64,000 nucleotides of DNA from Mucilaginibacter sp. (lineage in GTDB: Bacteria > Bacteroidota > Bacteroidia > Sphingobacteriales > Sphingobacteriaceae), in the NCBI RefSeq assembly GCF_028288225.1, contig NZ_JAQBOC010000033.1:101337-165336 (forward strand). Reading direction: 5' to 3'. The notes under the pieces were generated by a model. That model was not told where the DNA came from and did no database searches. It saw only the letters and a program-made list of their open reading frames with translations. Position 1 is the stretch's first letter; each line of letters opens with the position of its first letter. This document shows, in pieces, positions 50,449 to 59,338 of the stretch. Both the position numbers and the translations under genes were made by a program.

Positions 50449-50545
50449 AATTAGTGAATTAGTGAGGGAGCGAATTAGTGATTTGTTAATAATAAGGACA
50501 TATTAAAATCACTCATTCGCCAATTCACTAATTCAATCATTAAAA
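50449..50545. repeat. AATTAGTGA word hairpin between rpsG and fusA
   Basis: Left GGAAATTAGTGAATTAGTGA, GCGAATTAGTGATTTG; right AAATCACTCATTCGCC and AATTCACTAATTCAATC. Complementary over about 30 bases, right after the rpsG stop. Confidence 0.65.
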
Positions 50546-50549
50546 AGAC

Positions 50550-52661
50550 ATGTCAAGAGATCTAAGATATACAAGAAATATAGGTATTGCCGCTCACATT
50601 GATGCCGGTAAAACCACAACTACGGAGCGTATACTATACTACTCGGGCTTTAGTCATAAAATTGGCGAGGTACACGAGGGTGCGGCTACAATGGACTGGA
50701 TGGCGCAGGAGCAGGAGCGTGGTATTACCATTACTTCGGCTGCTACTACTATCGACTGGAAATACAGAGGCCACCAATACCACATCAATATTATTGATAC
50801 ACCGGGACACGTGGATTTTACCGTAGAGGTAAATCGTTCATTACGTGTATTGGATGGTTTAGTGTTCTTATTTTCAGCTGTTGATGGTGTTGAACCACAA
50901 TCAGAAACCAACTGGAGACTTGCAAACAACTACAATGTTGCCCGTATAGGTTTCGTTAATAAAATGGACCGTTCGGGTGCCGACTTTTTAAATGTTGTAA
51001 AACAGGTAAAAAGCATGCTTGGCAGCAACGCTGTTCCTTTACAATTACCAATTGGTGCTGAAGAGAACTTTAAAGGTGTTGTTGATTTAATTAATTGGAA
51101 AGGTATTGTTTGGAATGAGCATGATAAAGGTATGACCTTTACTGAAGTGCCTATCCCTGAGGATATGATAGAGGAAGCAACTGAGTGGAGAGAGAAACTT
51201 CTTGAATCAGTAGCTGACTATGATGAGAGCCTGATGGAGAAATTCTTTGATGCTCCTGATACCATTACTGAGCGCGAAGTGCTTGACGCTTTACGTAAAG
51301 CTGTGTTAGATGCTAAGATTGTTCCTATGGTTTGCGGTTCATCTTTCAAAAATAAAGGTGTACAAACCATGCTTGATTACGTGATGGAATTGCTTCCTTC
51401 ACCTATGGATGTTGATGGTATTGTTGGTACAAACCCTGATACAGGCGAAGAAATTGTTCGTCAGCCATCAGAAAAAGAGCCATTTGCAGCATTAGCGTTT
51501 AAAATTGCAACCGATCCGTTTGTGGGCCGTTTGTGCTTTATCCGCGTATACTCAGGTAACCTTGAGGCAGGTTCATATATTCACAATATGCGTTCTGGCA
51601 ACAAGGAGCGGATCAGCCGGATCTTCCAGATGCATGCTAACAAGCAAAACCCTATCCCTAATGTTGGGGCAGGTGATATTGCTGCGGTAGTAGGCTTTAA
51701 GGATATTAAAACAGGCGATACACTTTGTGATGAGAAACACCCGATCGTTCTTGAGTCAATGAATTTCCCTGAGCCGGTTATCGGTTTAGCTATTGAGCCT
51801 AAAACACAGGCCGACGTAGATAAATTAGGTATGGCTTTAGGTAAATTATCTGAAGAGGATCCAACTTTCCGTGTAAACTCTGATGAAGAAACCGGCCAGA
51901 CTGTAATTTCAGGTATGGGCGAGCTTCACCTTGATATTATCATGGACCGCTTAAAACGTGAGTTTAAAGTAGAAGTTAACCAGGGTGCTCCGCAAGTAGC
52001 ATATAAAGAAGCTATAACAGGTACTACACAGCACCGCGAAACATACAAGAAACAAACCGGTGGTCGTGGTAAATTTGCCGATATACAGGTTATTATATCT
52101 CCAAATGATGAAGGTAAAGAAGGCTTACAGTTTGTGAATGAAATTAGCGGTGGTTCAATTCCACGTGAGTTTATTCCATCTGTTGAAAAAGGCTTTGCTG
52201 CTTCAATGGCAAATGGTGTGTTGGCAGGTTATCCGTTAACAAGCTTAAAAGTACGTTTAATTGATGGTTCGTTCCACGCGGTCGATTCAGATGCGTTATC
52301 TTTCGAGATAGCTGCAAAATCGGCTTACCGTGAGGCATTGCCAAAATGTAAACCAGTATTGCTTGAGCCGATCATGAAAATCGAGATCTTAACCCCTGAA
52401 GAAAACATGGGTGACGTTATCGGTGATATGAACCGTCGCAGAGGCCAGCTGTTAGGTATGGACTCTCGTGCAGGTGCACAGGTAATTAAAGCTACTGTAC
52501 CACTTTCAGAAATGTTTGGTTATGTAACGCAGTTACGTACCATCACATCCGGCCGTGCTACTTCAACCATGGAGTTTGATCACTATGCTGAAGCGCCACG
52601 TAACGTACAGGAAGAAGTAGTTGCCAAAGCAAGAGGCAAAAAAGCTGCTGCGAATGCATAA
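50550..52661 (+). CDS. fusA: Elongation factor G
   Basis: 703 residues, canonical. P-loop [12 protein letters not shown] (15-26), switch [15 protein letters not shown]4 motif, then domains II-V ([28 protein letters not shown] and [27 protein letters not shown]). GTPase that moves tRNA and mRNA through the ribosome. Cotranscribed with rpsG through a word-hairpin spacer. Ends [11 protein letters not shown]. Confidence 0.98.
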   Translation: MSRDLRYTRNIGIAAHIDAGKTTTTERILYYSGFSHKIGEVHEGAATMDWMAQEQERGITITSAATTIDWKYRGHQYHINIIDTPGHVDFTVEVNRSLRVLDGLVFLFSAVDGVEPQSETNWRLANNYNVARIGFVNKMDRSGADFLNVVKQVKSMLGSNAVPLQLPIGAEENFKGVVDLINWKGIVWNEHDKGMTFTEVPIPEDMIEEATEWREKLLESVADYDESLMEKFFDAPDTITEREVLDALRKAVLDAKIVPMVCGSSFKNKGVQTMLDYVMELLPSPMDVDGIVGTNPDTGEEIVRQPSEKEPFAALAFKIATDPFVGRLCFIRVYSGNLEAGSYIHNMRSGNKERISRIFQMHANKQNPIPNVGAGDIAAVVGFKDIKTGDTLCDEKHPIVLESMNFPEPVIGLAIEPKTQADVDKLGMALGKLSEEDPTFRVNSDEETGQTVISGMGELHLDIIMDRLKREFKVEVNQGAPQVAYKEAITGTTQHRETYKKQTGGRGKFADIQVIISPNDEGKEGLQFVNEISGGSIPREFIPSVEKGFAASMANGVLAGYPLTSLKVRLIDGSFHAVDSDALSFEIAAKSAYREALPKCKPVLLEPIMKIEILTPEENMGDVIGDMNRRRGQLLGMDSRAGAQVIKATVPLSEMFGYVTQLRTITSGRATSTMEFDHYAEAPRNVQEEVVAKARGKKAAANA

Positions 52662-52666
52662 TTTCG

Positions 52667-52835
52667 GATTACACCGATTATAAAAAATGATTGCACCGAT
52701 TTTAGATCGGTGTAATCTTCTAAAAATCGGTGAAATCATAATAAATAATCAACTAACCCTAACAAATAGCTCTTAGGGGAGGTAAAATCAAATCGGTGAA
52801 ATCATCAGTAAATCGGTGAAATCATCATAAAAAAA
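52667..52835. repeat. GATTACACCGAT/ATCGGTGTAATC hairpin between fusA and rpsJ
   Basis: GATTACACCGAT at 52667-52678 pairs with ATCGGTGTAATC at 52706-52717; further AATCGGTGAAATCAT words at 52724-52738, 52789-52805 and 52810-52827. About 180 bases, no gene. Confidence 0.75.
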
Positions 52836-52841
52836 AACAAA

Positions 52842-53147
52842 ATGAGCCAAAGGATCAGAATTAAATTGAAATCGTACGATTACAACCTGGTTGATAAATC
52901 AGCTGAGAAGATCGTAAAAACAGTAAAGCCTACAGGCGCTGTAGTAAGCGGACCGCTTCCATTACCAACTGAAAAGAAAATTTTCACAGTATTGCGTTCA
53001 CCGCACGTAAACAAAAAAGCACGTGAGCAATTTCAATTATGCTCATACAAACGCTTATTGGATATCTACAGTTCAAACTCAAAAACTGTTGATGCTTTAA
53101 TGAAGCTTGAATTGCCAAGCGGTGTTGAAGTTGAGATCAAGGTGTGA
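52842..53147 (+). CDS. rpsJ: 30S ribosomal protein S10
   Basis: 101 residues: [56 protein letters not shown] and [31 protein letters not shown] are standard S10. It is normally followed at once by rplC; here a terminator and about 8.9 kb of unrelated genes intervene. Confidence 0.98.
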   Translation: MSQRIRIKLKSYDYNLVDKSAEKIVKTVKPTGAVVSGPLPLPTEKKIFTVLRSPHVNKKAREQFQLCSYKRLLDIYSSNSKTVDALMKLELPSGVEVEIKV

Positions 53148-53208
53148 TAGTACCGGAAGAGCCGGACTGTTTAGAATCTGGATATAAAAATCAGGATTCA
53201 AGATAAAG

Positions 53209-53240
53209 AAAAGCCATTTCGAAAGAGGTGGCTTTTTTGT
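53209..53240 (+). terminator. Intrinsic terminator after rpsJ
   Basis: AAAAGCCA-(12 bases)-TGGCTTTT then TTTTGTTTTG; ends the str/S10 5' part. Confidence 0.85.
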
Positions 53241-53255
53241 TTTGCTTGTATTTTG

Positions 53256-53263
53256 TATTTTTG
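53256..53263 (+). promoter_or_regulatory. -7 box abutting the antitoxin ATG
   Basis: TATTTTTG then ATTT then ATG at 53268: same geometry as at 49036-49048. TTTG at 53236-53239 is 16 bases upstream. Confidence 0.5.
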
Positions 53264-53267
53264 ATTT

Positions 53268-53483
53268 ATGAAGACTTATTTGTTATACCCAAATGGGGAT
53301 CAGGAAAAAATGATCGCTGATTTTTTAGAGGCGAATAACATCTCTTTTTTTGAGGATGATGACGCTGAAGAAGAACTCCCTCAACATGTAATAGACGGCA
53401 TTAAAAGAGGGCAAGAGGATGCAAAGGCTGGCCGTACGATAACCTTAGAGGAATTTAGGAAAAGATTTTTGTCAGCCAGATGA
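53268..53483 (+). CDS. Antitoxin-like small protein with overlapping toxin gene
   Basis: 71 residues: MKTYLLYPNGDQEKMIADFL (beta strand then helix), an acidic EDDDAEEE stretch, and a C-terminal VIDGIKRGQEDAKAGRTITLEEFRKRF, the usual antitoxin end (xGIxxGxxDxxxGRxxxxEExxxR). The toxin frame overlaps the stop by ATGA, the classical coupling of type II TA modules. Toxin gene is frameshifted (see next). Confidence 0.8.
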   Translation: MKTYLLYPNGDQEKMIADFLEANNISFFEDDDAEEELPQHVIDGIKRGQEDAKAGRTITLEEFRKRFLSAR

Positions 53484-53769
53484 CCTATGAAGTAGTAATT
53501 TCTGAGGCGGCGACAGAAACGTTTCAAGATATCAGAATTCAGGTTGAAAACAGGTGGGGCGCAAAATATGCAGACCAATTTGAAGAGAGGGTTGCCCACG
53601 TTCTGGAAATAATTTCATCTGCGCCGTTCGTGTTTAAGTTGATAGCTTTGACGTGAACATCCGCAAAGCTTTTATCCATCGAAACTGCTCAATGTTTTAT
53701 GAGATTGACGGTTCCATCATAATAGTTTTATTTTTCTGGGATAACAGGCAAGACCCAATATTTTTATGA
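53480..53769 (+). pseudogene. RelE/ParE-family toxin broken by a frameshift
   Basis: From ATG 53480 (MTYEVVISEAATETFQDI) the frame continues through RWGAKYADQFEERVAHVL and AEIISSAPFVFKL-like ISSAPFVFKL but stops at 53654-53656. In the next frame, from 53641, DSFDVNIRKAFIHRNCSMFY and EIDGSIIIVLFFWDNRQDP run to a TGA at 53767-53769 and form the exact expected second half of a ParE/RelE toxin (RKAFIHRN... YEID... ILFFWDNRQDP). One missing base near 53640 joins them. The toxin is therefore probably dead while its antitoxin is intact. Confidence 0.8.
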
Positions 53770-53862
53770 TAAGCCAGATATTAAAGAAAGGCCATTCTGT
53801 AAAGAGTAGCCTTTCCTTTGTCTCGAACCCGCTTATTTTGAAATTATAAACTCCAGAGATCT

Positions 53863-54981
53863 TTAATTAATACTTACCGTAAAAGAATCATATAAGGTGG
53901 CGCCTGTATTGCTTAAGTCAGTATGCGGGATAGTATAATACTCACCGGATAAAACAATACCTTCTTTTTCTTTTGAGAGTTTGATCTTCAAAAAACCGTG
54001 CGCTTCATCGCAGTAGTTTTTTAATTCAACATCGTTAAGCAGGCTGCTTTCATCCGGAAATTGAGGATCGTTAGGCTCAGCCAATTCATGTAAGTCAGAA
54101 TAACCGCCGGCACCGGCTACTATAAACGGAACTACTTTTCCACCGGGATAGGTTTTATTAAACCGCTGATAATTGTGCACATGACCGCTAAATACGATAT
54201 CAGGCAATACGTTGGCGGCAGAAAATGCTTCATCCAATAATCGCTGCATGTGCAGGCTGGAGCCGTGATTTATATCAGCCGAATAAGGCGAATGGTGAAT
54301 GCACACAATAAGCGCTTTTTTTCCAGCGGAAAGTGTTTTTAGTTCGTTGATAAACCAATCTTTCTGTTCTTCAGTTACAGTACCAAATTTTGGGACATTG
54401 CTACATAAACCAATAATATCAGCTAAAGGAGTACGAAGGGTCCAGTATATGTTTGGTTGTATGTTTGTTTTGCGGTTAGTATCACCTGCAAGGTCTATTG
54501 ATTTCACCTCTGTATTACAAAATACTGCTCTGAAAGCATCCAGGCTTTGTGGTTTTTCAGGATCTAAGGGGTCAACATCCGCATCATGATTTCCGGGAAT
54601 AGCAAATATGGGTGCTGGGTAATTTTTATATGGAGAAAAAAACTGGTCGTAATACTGTGATGCTTGTCCAAAATTATAAACTACATCGCCCAAATGGAAC
54701 AGGAACTGCGGACGATCTGCATCTGTAATCGCATTCTGGTATTGAAGCGTCATTTCATTAGCTACTAACCTCTGAAAACCAGGTAAACGCAGGCTGCCGG
54801 TATCTCCCACCATGTGAAAAACAAGTTTGTTTTGATCAATTCCAGGTAAAACCCTTTCAATATTAAGCCGGTAAGGAGGGCTTCCGGATGGGGGAGGTAA
54901 TGGTTTAAACTTTTCCTGATCATCTATAGCTGATACTTTAAAGACCGGCCGGATACGCGGATTGCGTTTTTTTACGGACAT
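53863..54981 (-). CDS. Calcineurin-like metallophosphoesterase (purple-acid-phosphatase type)
   Basis: 372 residues, no signal peptide. The five metallophosphatase motifs are present: D60 in FHMVGDTG, D99 and Y102 in GDVVYNFG, N131-H132 in IPGNHDADV, HH in VCIHHSPYS and GHVHNYQRF. The GDxxY and GHVHxYxR forms point to the purple-acid-phosphatase-like branch. Substrate unknown. It is transcribed leftwards, against the ribosomal genes, within the insertion that separates rpsJ and rplC. Confidence 0.85.
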   Translation of the reverse strand: MSVKKRNPRIRPVFKVSAIDDQEKFKPLPPPSGSPPYRLNIERVLPGIDQNKLVFHMVGDTGSLRLPGFQRLVANEMTLQYQNAITDADRPQFLFHLGDVVYNFGQASQYYDQFFSPYKNYPAPIFAIPGNHDADVDPLDPEKPQSLDAFRAVFCNTEVKSIDLAGDTNRKTNIQPNIYWTLRTPLADIIGLCSNVPKFGTVTEEQKDWFINELKTLSAGKKALIVCIHHSPYSADINHGSSLHMQRLLDEAFSAANVLPDIVFSGHVHNYQRFNKTYPGGKVVPFIVAGAGGYSDLHELAEPNDPQFPDESSLLNDVELKNYCDEAHGFLKIKLSKEKEGIVLSGEYYTIPHTDLSNTGATLYDSFTVSIN

Positions 54982-55121
54982 AATATTTTATGAATGATAG
55001 TTGCGATGATACCATCAAATGCAAATATACGCTGATTGTATAAATACAATATTAAGATATAAAACTCCACTGCTTTATCGCAATCGAAAATGCGAAAAGC
55101 CGGTTTTATGACGGATCTGTT

Positions 55122-55568
55122 TTAAAGATTAAATTCCTCTTTCGTACCTAAAAAGTTAAGCCAAACACCTTCTAATTCATCAACCAATTGCAGCCTTATA
55201 GATATGCCTGATGCCTGCGGCGTCCAGTTTTGTTCAGCAAGGTTGCCTGTTTTTAAAATCTCCATAGCAAGGATCTGCTCTTTACCCGGATGGAGTAAAA
55301 CATCAAGCGTAATCTCAATTCGATAATATGCCCTGCCTTTTCTAAATGCTTGATAAGGCTGAGAAGTAATGAAACCAGAAGCAAAAATTCCTTTGGGCTC
55401 AACACCTACCCGTACAATGTATGCTCTGTCGCCGGATTGAATGGTTTTATGGCTTACCACGCTCCAGTTGTCTTCCAATGTTCCGGCGGCTTTAAGCTTT
55501 TCAATGTCGTCATCCAGACCGGGCCATTCCCATTTAGCAGGGTTCCATCCAAACAGGTAGGCTTTCAT
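55122..55568 (-). CDS. Stand-alone EVE/PUA-like domain protein (HNH-associated type)
   Basis: 148 residues. MKAYLFGWNPAKWEWPGLDD, WSVVSHKTIQSGDRAYIVRVG, KGIFASGFI, YYRIEITLDVLL and NWTPQASGISI are the conserved blocks of a PUA-like/EVE-like domain that, in many bacteria, precedes an HNH nuclease and is thought to recognise modified bases in restriction systems. Here it ends right after the domain, with no nuclease. Could be an orphan sensor or the remnant of a restriction enzyme. It sits 11 bases downstream of the coiled-coil gene stop on the same strand. Confidence 0.6.
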   Translation of the reverse strand: MKAYLFGWNPAKWEWPGLDDDIEKLKAAGTLEDNWSVVSHKTIQSGDRAYIVRVGVEPKGIFASGFITSQPYQAFRKGRAYYRIEITLDVLLHPGKEQILAMEILKTGNLAEQNWTPQASGISIRLQLVDELEGVWLNFLGTKEEFNL

Positions 55569-55579
55569 GCAGTGGTTAC

Positions 55580-56299
55580 TTAACTTCTTCCCAACAGTTC
55601 ATCCAGCTTATTGCGCTCAGTTTGCAGCTCGCGGGCAAGTTTCTTTTCCTTTTCGTTAGCCTTTGCTTTGTATGTTTTAAACTCTTCTTCAAGCTCGTTA
55701 TAAAGATTTATCCTATACCTGGCTTCGCGGCTGTGACTTCCCGAACGGACTATCACCACTGCGGCAGTAGCGCCCAATACAATCACCAGCCCCCACATTA
55801 TTAGGTTATAAACAGATTTATCAATATAAATACCCAAAAAGTTTACCGAATTAACCCTGGCATTTGATTGCGCCAGCGATTTTTCTTTTTCACTTACATT
55901 GGTTTGCAGGTCGCTGGTAGTTTTAGTTTGGGCAGCAAGCTTTGTTTCGGCTTCCTGCAGTTTACGGCGCTCAACATTTATTGTATCTTTTAAATTTCTA
56001 TAAAATGAGGTAATAAAGGGCTCCTGGATGTGATATGTTTTAGTTAAAAGATATTTATACTGCCCGCTCAATGTTTTATCCCGCATAAGGGCCGAGTCTT
56101 CCTTGGTAGGTTTCCTGTGGATCAGCTTGTAAGCCGGCGCTTGTTTTACTTCCACGGGTGCCGCTTTAGCAGCAGGGATTTGCATAAGTGTTTTATGCAC
56201 AGCAACAAAATTTTTATTGTTATTTGAAAAAACAGGAGCAGCGCCAGCGAAAATCAACGTTATAATGATGAATAATTTTACAATAAAAAGCTTGTTCAT
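55580..56299 (-). CDS. Exported coiled-coil membrane protein, unknown
   Basis: 239 residues from ATG 56299 (MNKLFIVKLFIIITLIFAGA, signal peptide ending near VFS). A long coiled coil (about 100-155; NVERRKLQEAETKLAAQTK, SEKEKSLAQSNARVN), a transmembrane helix (about 163-185, MWGLVIVLGATAAVVIV) and a second charged coiled coil at the C-terminus (EEEFKTYKAKANEKEKKLAR). So it has a periplasmic coiled-coil part, one membrane pass and a cytoplasmic coil. Start at 56329 adds ten residues ahead of the signal peptide and is less likely. Function unknown. Confidence 0.65.
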   Translation of the reverse strand: MNKLFIVKLFIIITLIFAGAAPVFSNNNKNFVAVHKTLMQIPAAKAAPVEVKQAPAYKLIHRKPTKEDSALMRDKTLSGQYKYLLTKTYHIQEPFITSFYRNLKDTINVERRKLQEAETKLAAQTKTTSDLQTNVSEKEKSLAQSNARVNSVNFLGIYIDKSVYNLIMWGLVIVLGATAAVVIVRSGSHSREARYRINLYNELEEEFKTYKAKANEKEKKLARELQTERNKLDELLGRS

Positions 56300-56429
56300 A
56301 GTATAAATTTGGTTCAATAATATTAACAAAACAGGGCTTTTAAGGTTTTTATTGTGTTAAAAACCCCTTTTATAAAAGCGAATGTAAGGTTTAGTACGGA
56401 ATTTTGCTACTCATACTTATATTAGCAGC

Positions 56430-57689
56430 ATGAATATAGGCATTATTGGCTTAGGTGATATGGGGCGTTTGTACGCCAAAGCTTTTGCAGATGCGGGTTA
56501 CCAGGTTTGCGGCTGCGATCTTCCCGAAAACCGCAACCGGCTGGAAGAAGAACTTTCTCCTTACCATATTAAAATTATGGATAGCGGGTTGGAGGTATCG
56601 CGAATTTGTGATCTGATCATCTATTCGGTTGAGGCCGACAAGATGCTGCAGGTTGTTGCCGAATGTGGTTCATCAACAAAATATGGCGCTATCGTGGCCG
56701 GACAAACATCCGTTAAAACCCCGGAGATTACCACGTTTGAGAAATACCTGCCCGCTGATGCGCAAATTATTACTTTTCACGGGATGCATGGCCCCGGCTT
56801 TAAGCCTAAAGGACAAACGCTGATCCTGATCCGTCATCGCGCAGATGATGATGCATACCAACGGATGCTGGATCTTTTCACAGCAATAGGGTCAGACATT
56901 GTGGAGATGAACGATTACCATGAGCATGATAAAATAGTTGCCGATACGCAGGCTGTAACCCATGTTGGTTTTGAAAGCATGGGCACTGCCTGGAAAGAGG
57001 CCGGGTTTTTTCCATGGGAAAATGCATCGTACATAGGTGGTATTGATAATGTAAAGATCCTGACCACGCTGCGCATCTTTAGCTATAAGGCGCACGTTTA
57101 TGCCGGCCTGGCTATCCTTAATCCGTATGCCAGGCAGCAAGTGAAGCGTTATGCGGTATCTGAATCGGAATTATTTAAGCTGATGATAAAGGAGGAGGAG
57201 GAAGTATTCAGGGCCAGGCTTTACCGTGCCCGGGATTTTGTTTTCCATGAAAGCCGCAAGCCTATTATGCTGAATGATTCGGTGATGAAGGAATTTTCCC
57301 TCTCTCAAAAGCCGGAGCAACAAAAGCCTAATTCTCATTTAAGTATCTTAAGTATGGTTGATGCCTGGTACCATTTGGGAGTAAACCCTTATGATAACCT
57401 CATCTGTCAAACTCCACCGTTTCGTTTGCGCCTTGGCATAGCCGAATACCTGTTTAAAAATGAAGAACTCCTGGAAGAATCGATAGTAACTGCTTTATAT
57501 GATAAAACCATCCGTGGTGATGATCTGGAGTTTCACTCGGCCGTAAGGGAATGGTCGTCAATCATTGGTCATGGTGATATGCAAGGTTACAAAAGGCAGT
57601 TTAATGATGTGCAGGCATTTTTTGACGGAAGACTGGAAGAAGGAAATAAACAGAGCGCGGAGTTGATACGAAGGTTGATGAGTGAATAA
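56430..57689 (+). CDS. Prephenate dehydrogenase-like protein, fungal TYR1 type
   Basis: 419 residues. Rossmann fold with G7-L-G9-D-M-G12 and acidic residue D30 for the nucleotide; IIYSVEAD (63-70), GQTSVKTPEI (91-100), ITFHGMHGPG (114-123), EHDKIVADTQAVTH (165-178), ESMGTAW (182-188) and KAHVYAGLAILNPYA follow in order. These blocks and the ~420-residue length resemble, as I recall them, fungal TYR1 prephenate dehydrogenase more than the shorter E. coli-type or Bacillus TyrA. Reaction: oxidative decarboxylation of prephenate to 4-hydroxyphenylpyruvate. It lies alone, away from other aro genes. Confidence 0.75.
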   Translation: MNIGIIGLGDMGRLYAKAFADAGYQVCGCDLPENRNRLEEELSPYHIKIMDSGLEVSRICDLIIYSVEADKMLQVVAECGSSTKYGAIVAGQTSVKTPEITTFEKYLPADAQIITFHGMHGPGFKPKGQTLILIRHRADDDAYQRMLDLFTAIGSDIVEMNDYHEHDKIVADTQAVTHVGFESMGTAWKEAGFFPWENASYIGGIDNVKILTTLRIFSYKAHVYAGLAILNPYARQQVKRYAVSESELFKLMIKEEEEVFRARLYRARDFVFHESRKPIMLNDSVMKEFSLSQKPEQQKPNSHLSILSMVDAWYHLGVNPYDNLICQTPPFRLRLGIAEYLFKNEELLEESIVTALYDKTIRGDDLEFHSAVREWSSIIGHGDMQGYKRQFNDVQAFFDGRLEEGNKQSAELIRRLMSE

Positions 57690-57702
57690 GTCGTTGATTA
57701 GA

Positions 57703-57755
57703 ATGATTAAATGATTTCGCTAATGGATCAAGAATCAGCGAAATCATTTAATCAT
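57703..57755. terminator. Word hairpin between convergent genes
   Basis: ATGATTAAATGATTTCGCT (57703-57721) and its perfect complement (57737-57755), 19-base stem, 15-base loop; between the prephenate dehydrogenase and the C45 lipoprotein. Confidence 0.8.
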
Positions 57756-57761
57756 ATTAAA

Positions 57762-59174
57762 TCACCGGTCCGCGCTAAACAACGTCCACGGGTAAGCTTT
57801 CATATCCCTTAAATATTTGCCCTGGGTTTTAAAATACTCCGGATGCTTTTTAAAGAAGGGAGCAGCTAAAAAATCAGCGCCACCCGGGTGACCCATATGT
57901 GCCCATAGCGACATTTTTTTAGCCAGTGCCGTGCTGCTAACTTTTCCCTGTACAGCGCCCATCGGGTAAAACGGACCCTCACTCCATTCAGGAACACCAA
58001 CGGGGTCTTCATCCACATGCCCGTCAATTACACAGCGGTTGTAGGCATTTTTGCCGTGCAACGCATCATAAGTATCACCTTCAATTGTTTTACCGGTGCC
58101 CTCATCAAGCTTCCCTTTATAATCAACAGCTACCAGTTTTTCCATCCGCAGCCTGCGGGCGTTAGGTGAACTTTCCTTGTTATTCACCTTAAAGGTGGTT
58201 TCCTCCTTTATCAGCTTAGGGTCACTCGGAAAATTCGACCCGATAATCGCCGTATCTTTTGATCGCCATACTTTATAATTCTTAAGGCCCAGCTCAAGCT
58301 TGGCAACTTCGTTGGTTTTGGTATCGCCTATTAACCAGTCGTTTGCATAGCCGCCGTTGTTATCGGTAGTCATTATTTTTACCACATCATCAATGCTGCG
58401 GGCATACTGCGCCGCTTTACGTGCACGTACAAACTCGGGTGTGCGGGTAGTGTCAAAGCCTTTAAAACCGGTAATAGTAGTTTCCGTAATTAAAATCCCG
58501 CTGTTGGTTACTACAAAATCATCACCGCTATGGATAAAGCCCGGTGCTACATCCATCAGCATGTGGTTCCCTTTTTCGGGTTTAATATCAGCAATTACAT
58601 TCCAGCGTTCGCCAACAATATAATCTGTCCAGTTATTATGGCCTATCACAATTTTATGATCTTTTGTAAAGCTGCCGGTGGCAATAAAAGCGCTGCAATT
58701 GCCCGGTGCTTTATTATCGCCGCTGCCCGGTTTAACTTTATTATTCAGACCAGCAACGTAGTATTGTGACAGCTCAATATTGGCATTTAAGGCAATAATA
58801 TCCAGCGTATCATACTGCATGCCTTTTGCCTGCAGGCCTTCTGCAATACCTTTTATTTCCTCCTGATATTCCTTATCAATCTTTTTCCATAAAAACCGTT
58901 GCGAGGCAGCGCGGTAAAAAGCCCAATCCTTACCGCTGGTAGTCGGCAGGTAATATTGCATCACCTTAATTAAGGTATCAATCTCTTTGGCAACCAAAAA
59001 GCCATGCTGATATCCAATATCAGCCGGTGAACCTGCAAGGTGTACATAGATCCAGCCATTCTTATCCTCGCGGGTAGCGTTGCCAAGGCGGCTATGTTTG
59101 TTTGGGTTTTCTTTGCAGCTAAATAGCACTATTATGATGCAAATGCTTAAAAAGCGGGTGATGTTTAATTTCAT
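57762..59174 (-). CDS. C45-family (Ntn-hydrolase) lipoprotein
   Basis: 470 residues from ATG 59174 (MKLNITRFLSICIIIVLFSC, lipobox LFSC). Phospholipase B-like/C45 Ntn-hydrolase fold: VHLAGSPADIGYQHG at the start, GNCSAFIATGSFTKDHKIVI with the probable nucleophile Cys, HNNWTD, TNSGILITETTITG and the C-terminal half with YDALHGKNAYNRC. Such enzymes cut amide bonds of acylated substrates (acyltransferases/amidases). Periplasmic face of a membrane. The longer frame upstream belongs to another gene remnant (59175-59312). Confidence 0.75.
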   Translation of the reverse strand: MKLNITRFLSICIIIVLFSCKENPNKHSRLGNATREDKNGWIYVHLAGSPADIGYQHGFLVAKEIDTLIKVMQYYLPTTSGKDWAFYRAASQRFLWKKIDKEYQEEIKGIAEGLQAKGMQYDTLDIIALNANIELSQYYVAGLNNKVKPGSGDNKAPGNCSAFIATGSFTKDHKIVIGHNNWTDYIVGERWNVIADIKPEKGNHMLMDVAPGFIHSGDDFVVTNSGILITETTITGFKGFDTTRTPEFVRARKAAQYARSIDDVVKIMTTDNNGGYANDWLIGDTKTNEVAKLELGLKNYKVWRSKDTAIIGSNFPSDPKLIKEETTFKVNNKESSPNARRLRMEKLVAVDYKGKLDEGTGKTIEGDTYDALHGKNAYNRCVIDGHVDEDPVGVPEWSEGPFYPMGAVQGKVSSTALAKKMSLWAHMGHPGGADFLAAPFFKKHPEYFKTQGKYLRDMKAYPWTLFSADR

Positions 59175-59312
59175 AGACTGATAAGCAAAGGGTATAAACA
59201 TTTCATAAGGTAAAGATAAAATATTGGGCGGGTTTTGCAAATTAGAGCTGCCACAGGAATGCGACTGGCTTTTATTATAGAATGAGTGTTTGCATTTGGG
59301 GCAGGTACACAT
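59175..59312 (-). pseudogene. DUF5655-type N-terminal zinc-ribbon remnant fused upstream of the C45 lipoprotein
   Basis: The first 46 codons of the longer frame encode MCTCPKCKHSFYNKSQSHSC then GSSNLQ: C4, C7, H18 and C20 have exactly the spacing of the DUF5655 gene at 4201-4614 (WICPLCSQEFVNTNQVHSC). After residue ~24 the similarity ends and the sequence runs in frame into the lipoprotein start. Looks like a deletion junction between a DUF5655 gene and the 5' region of the lipoprotein. Confidence 0.6.
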
Positions 59313-59338
59313 TGCTTTATCTACTTAAAGCATTTTTT

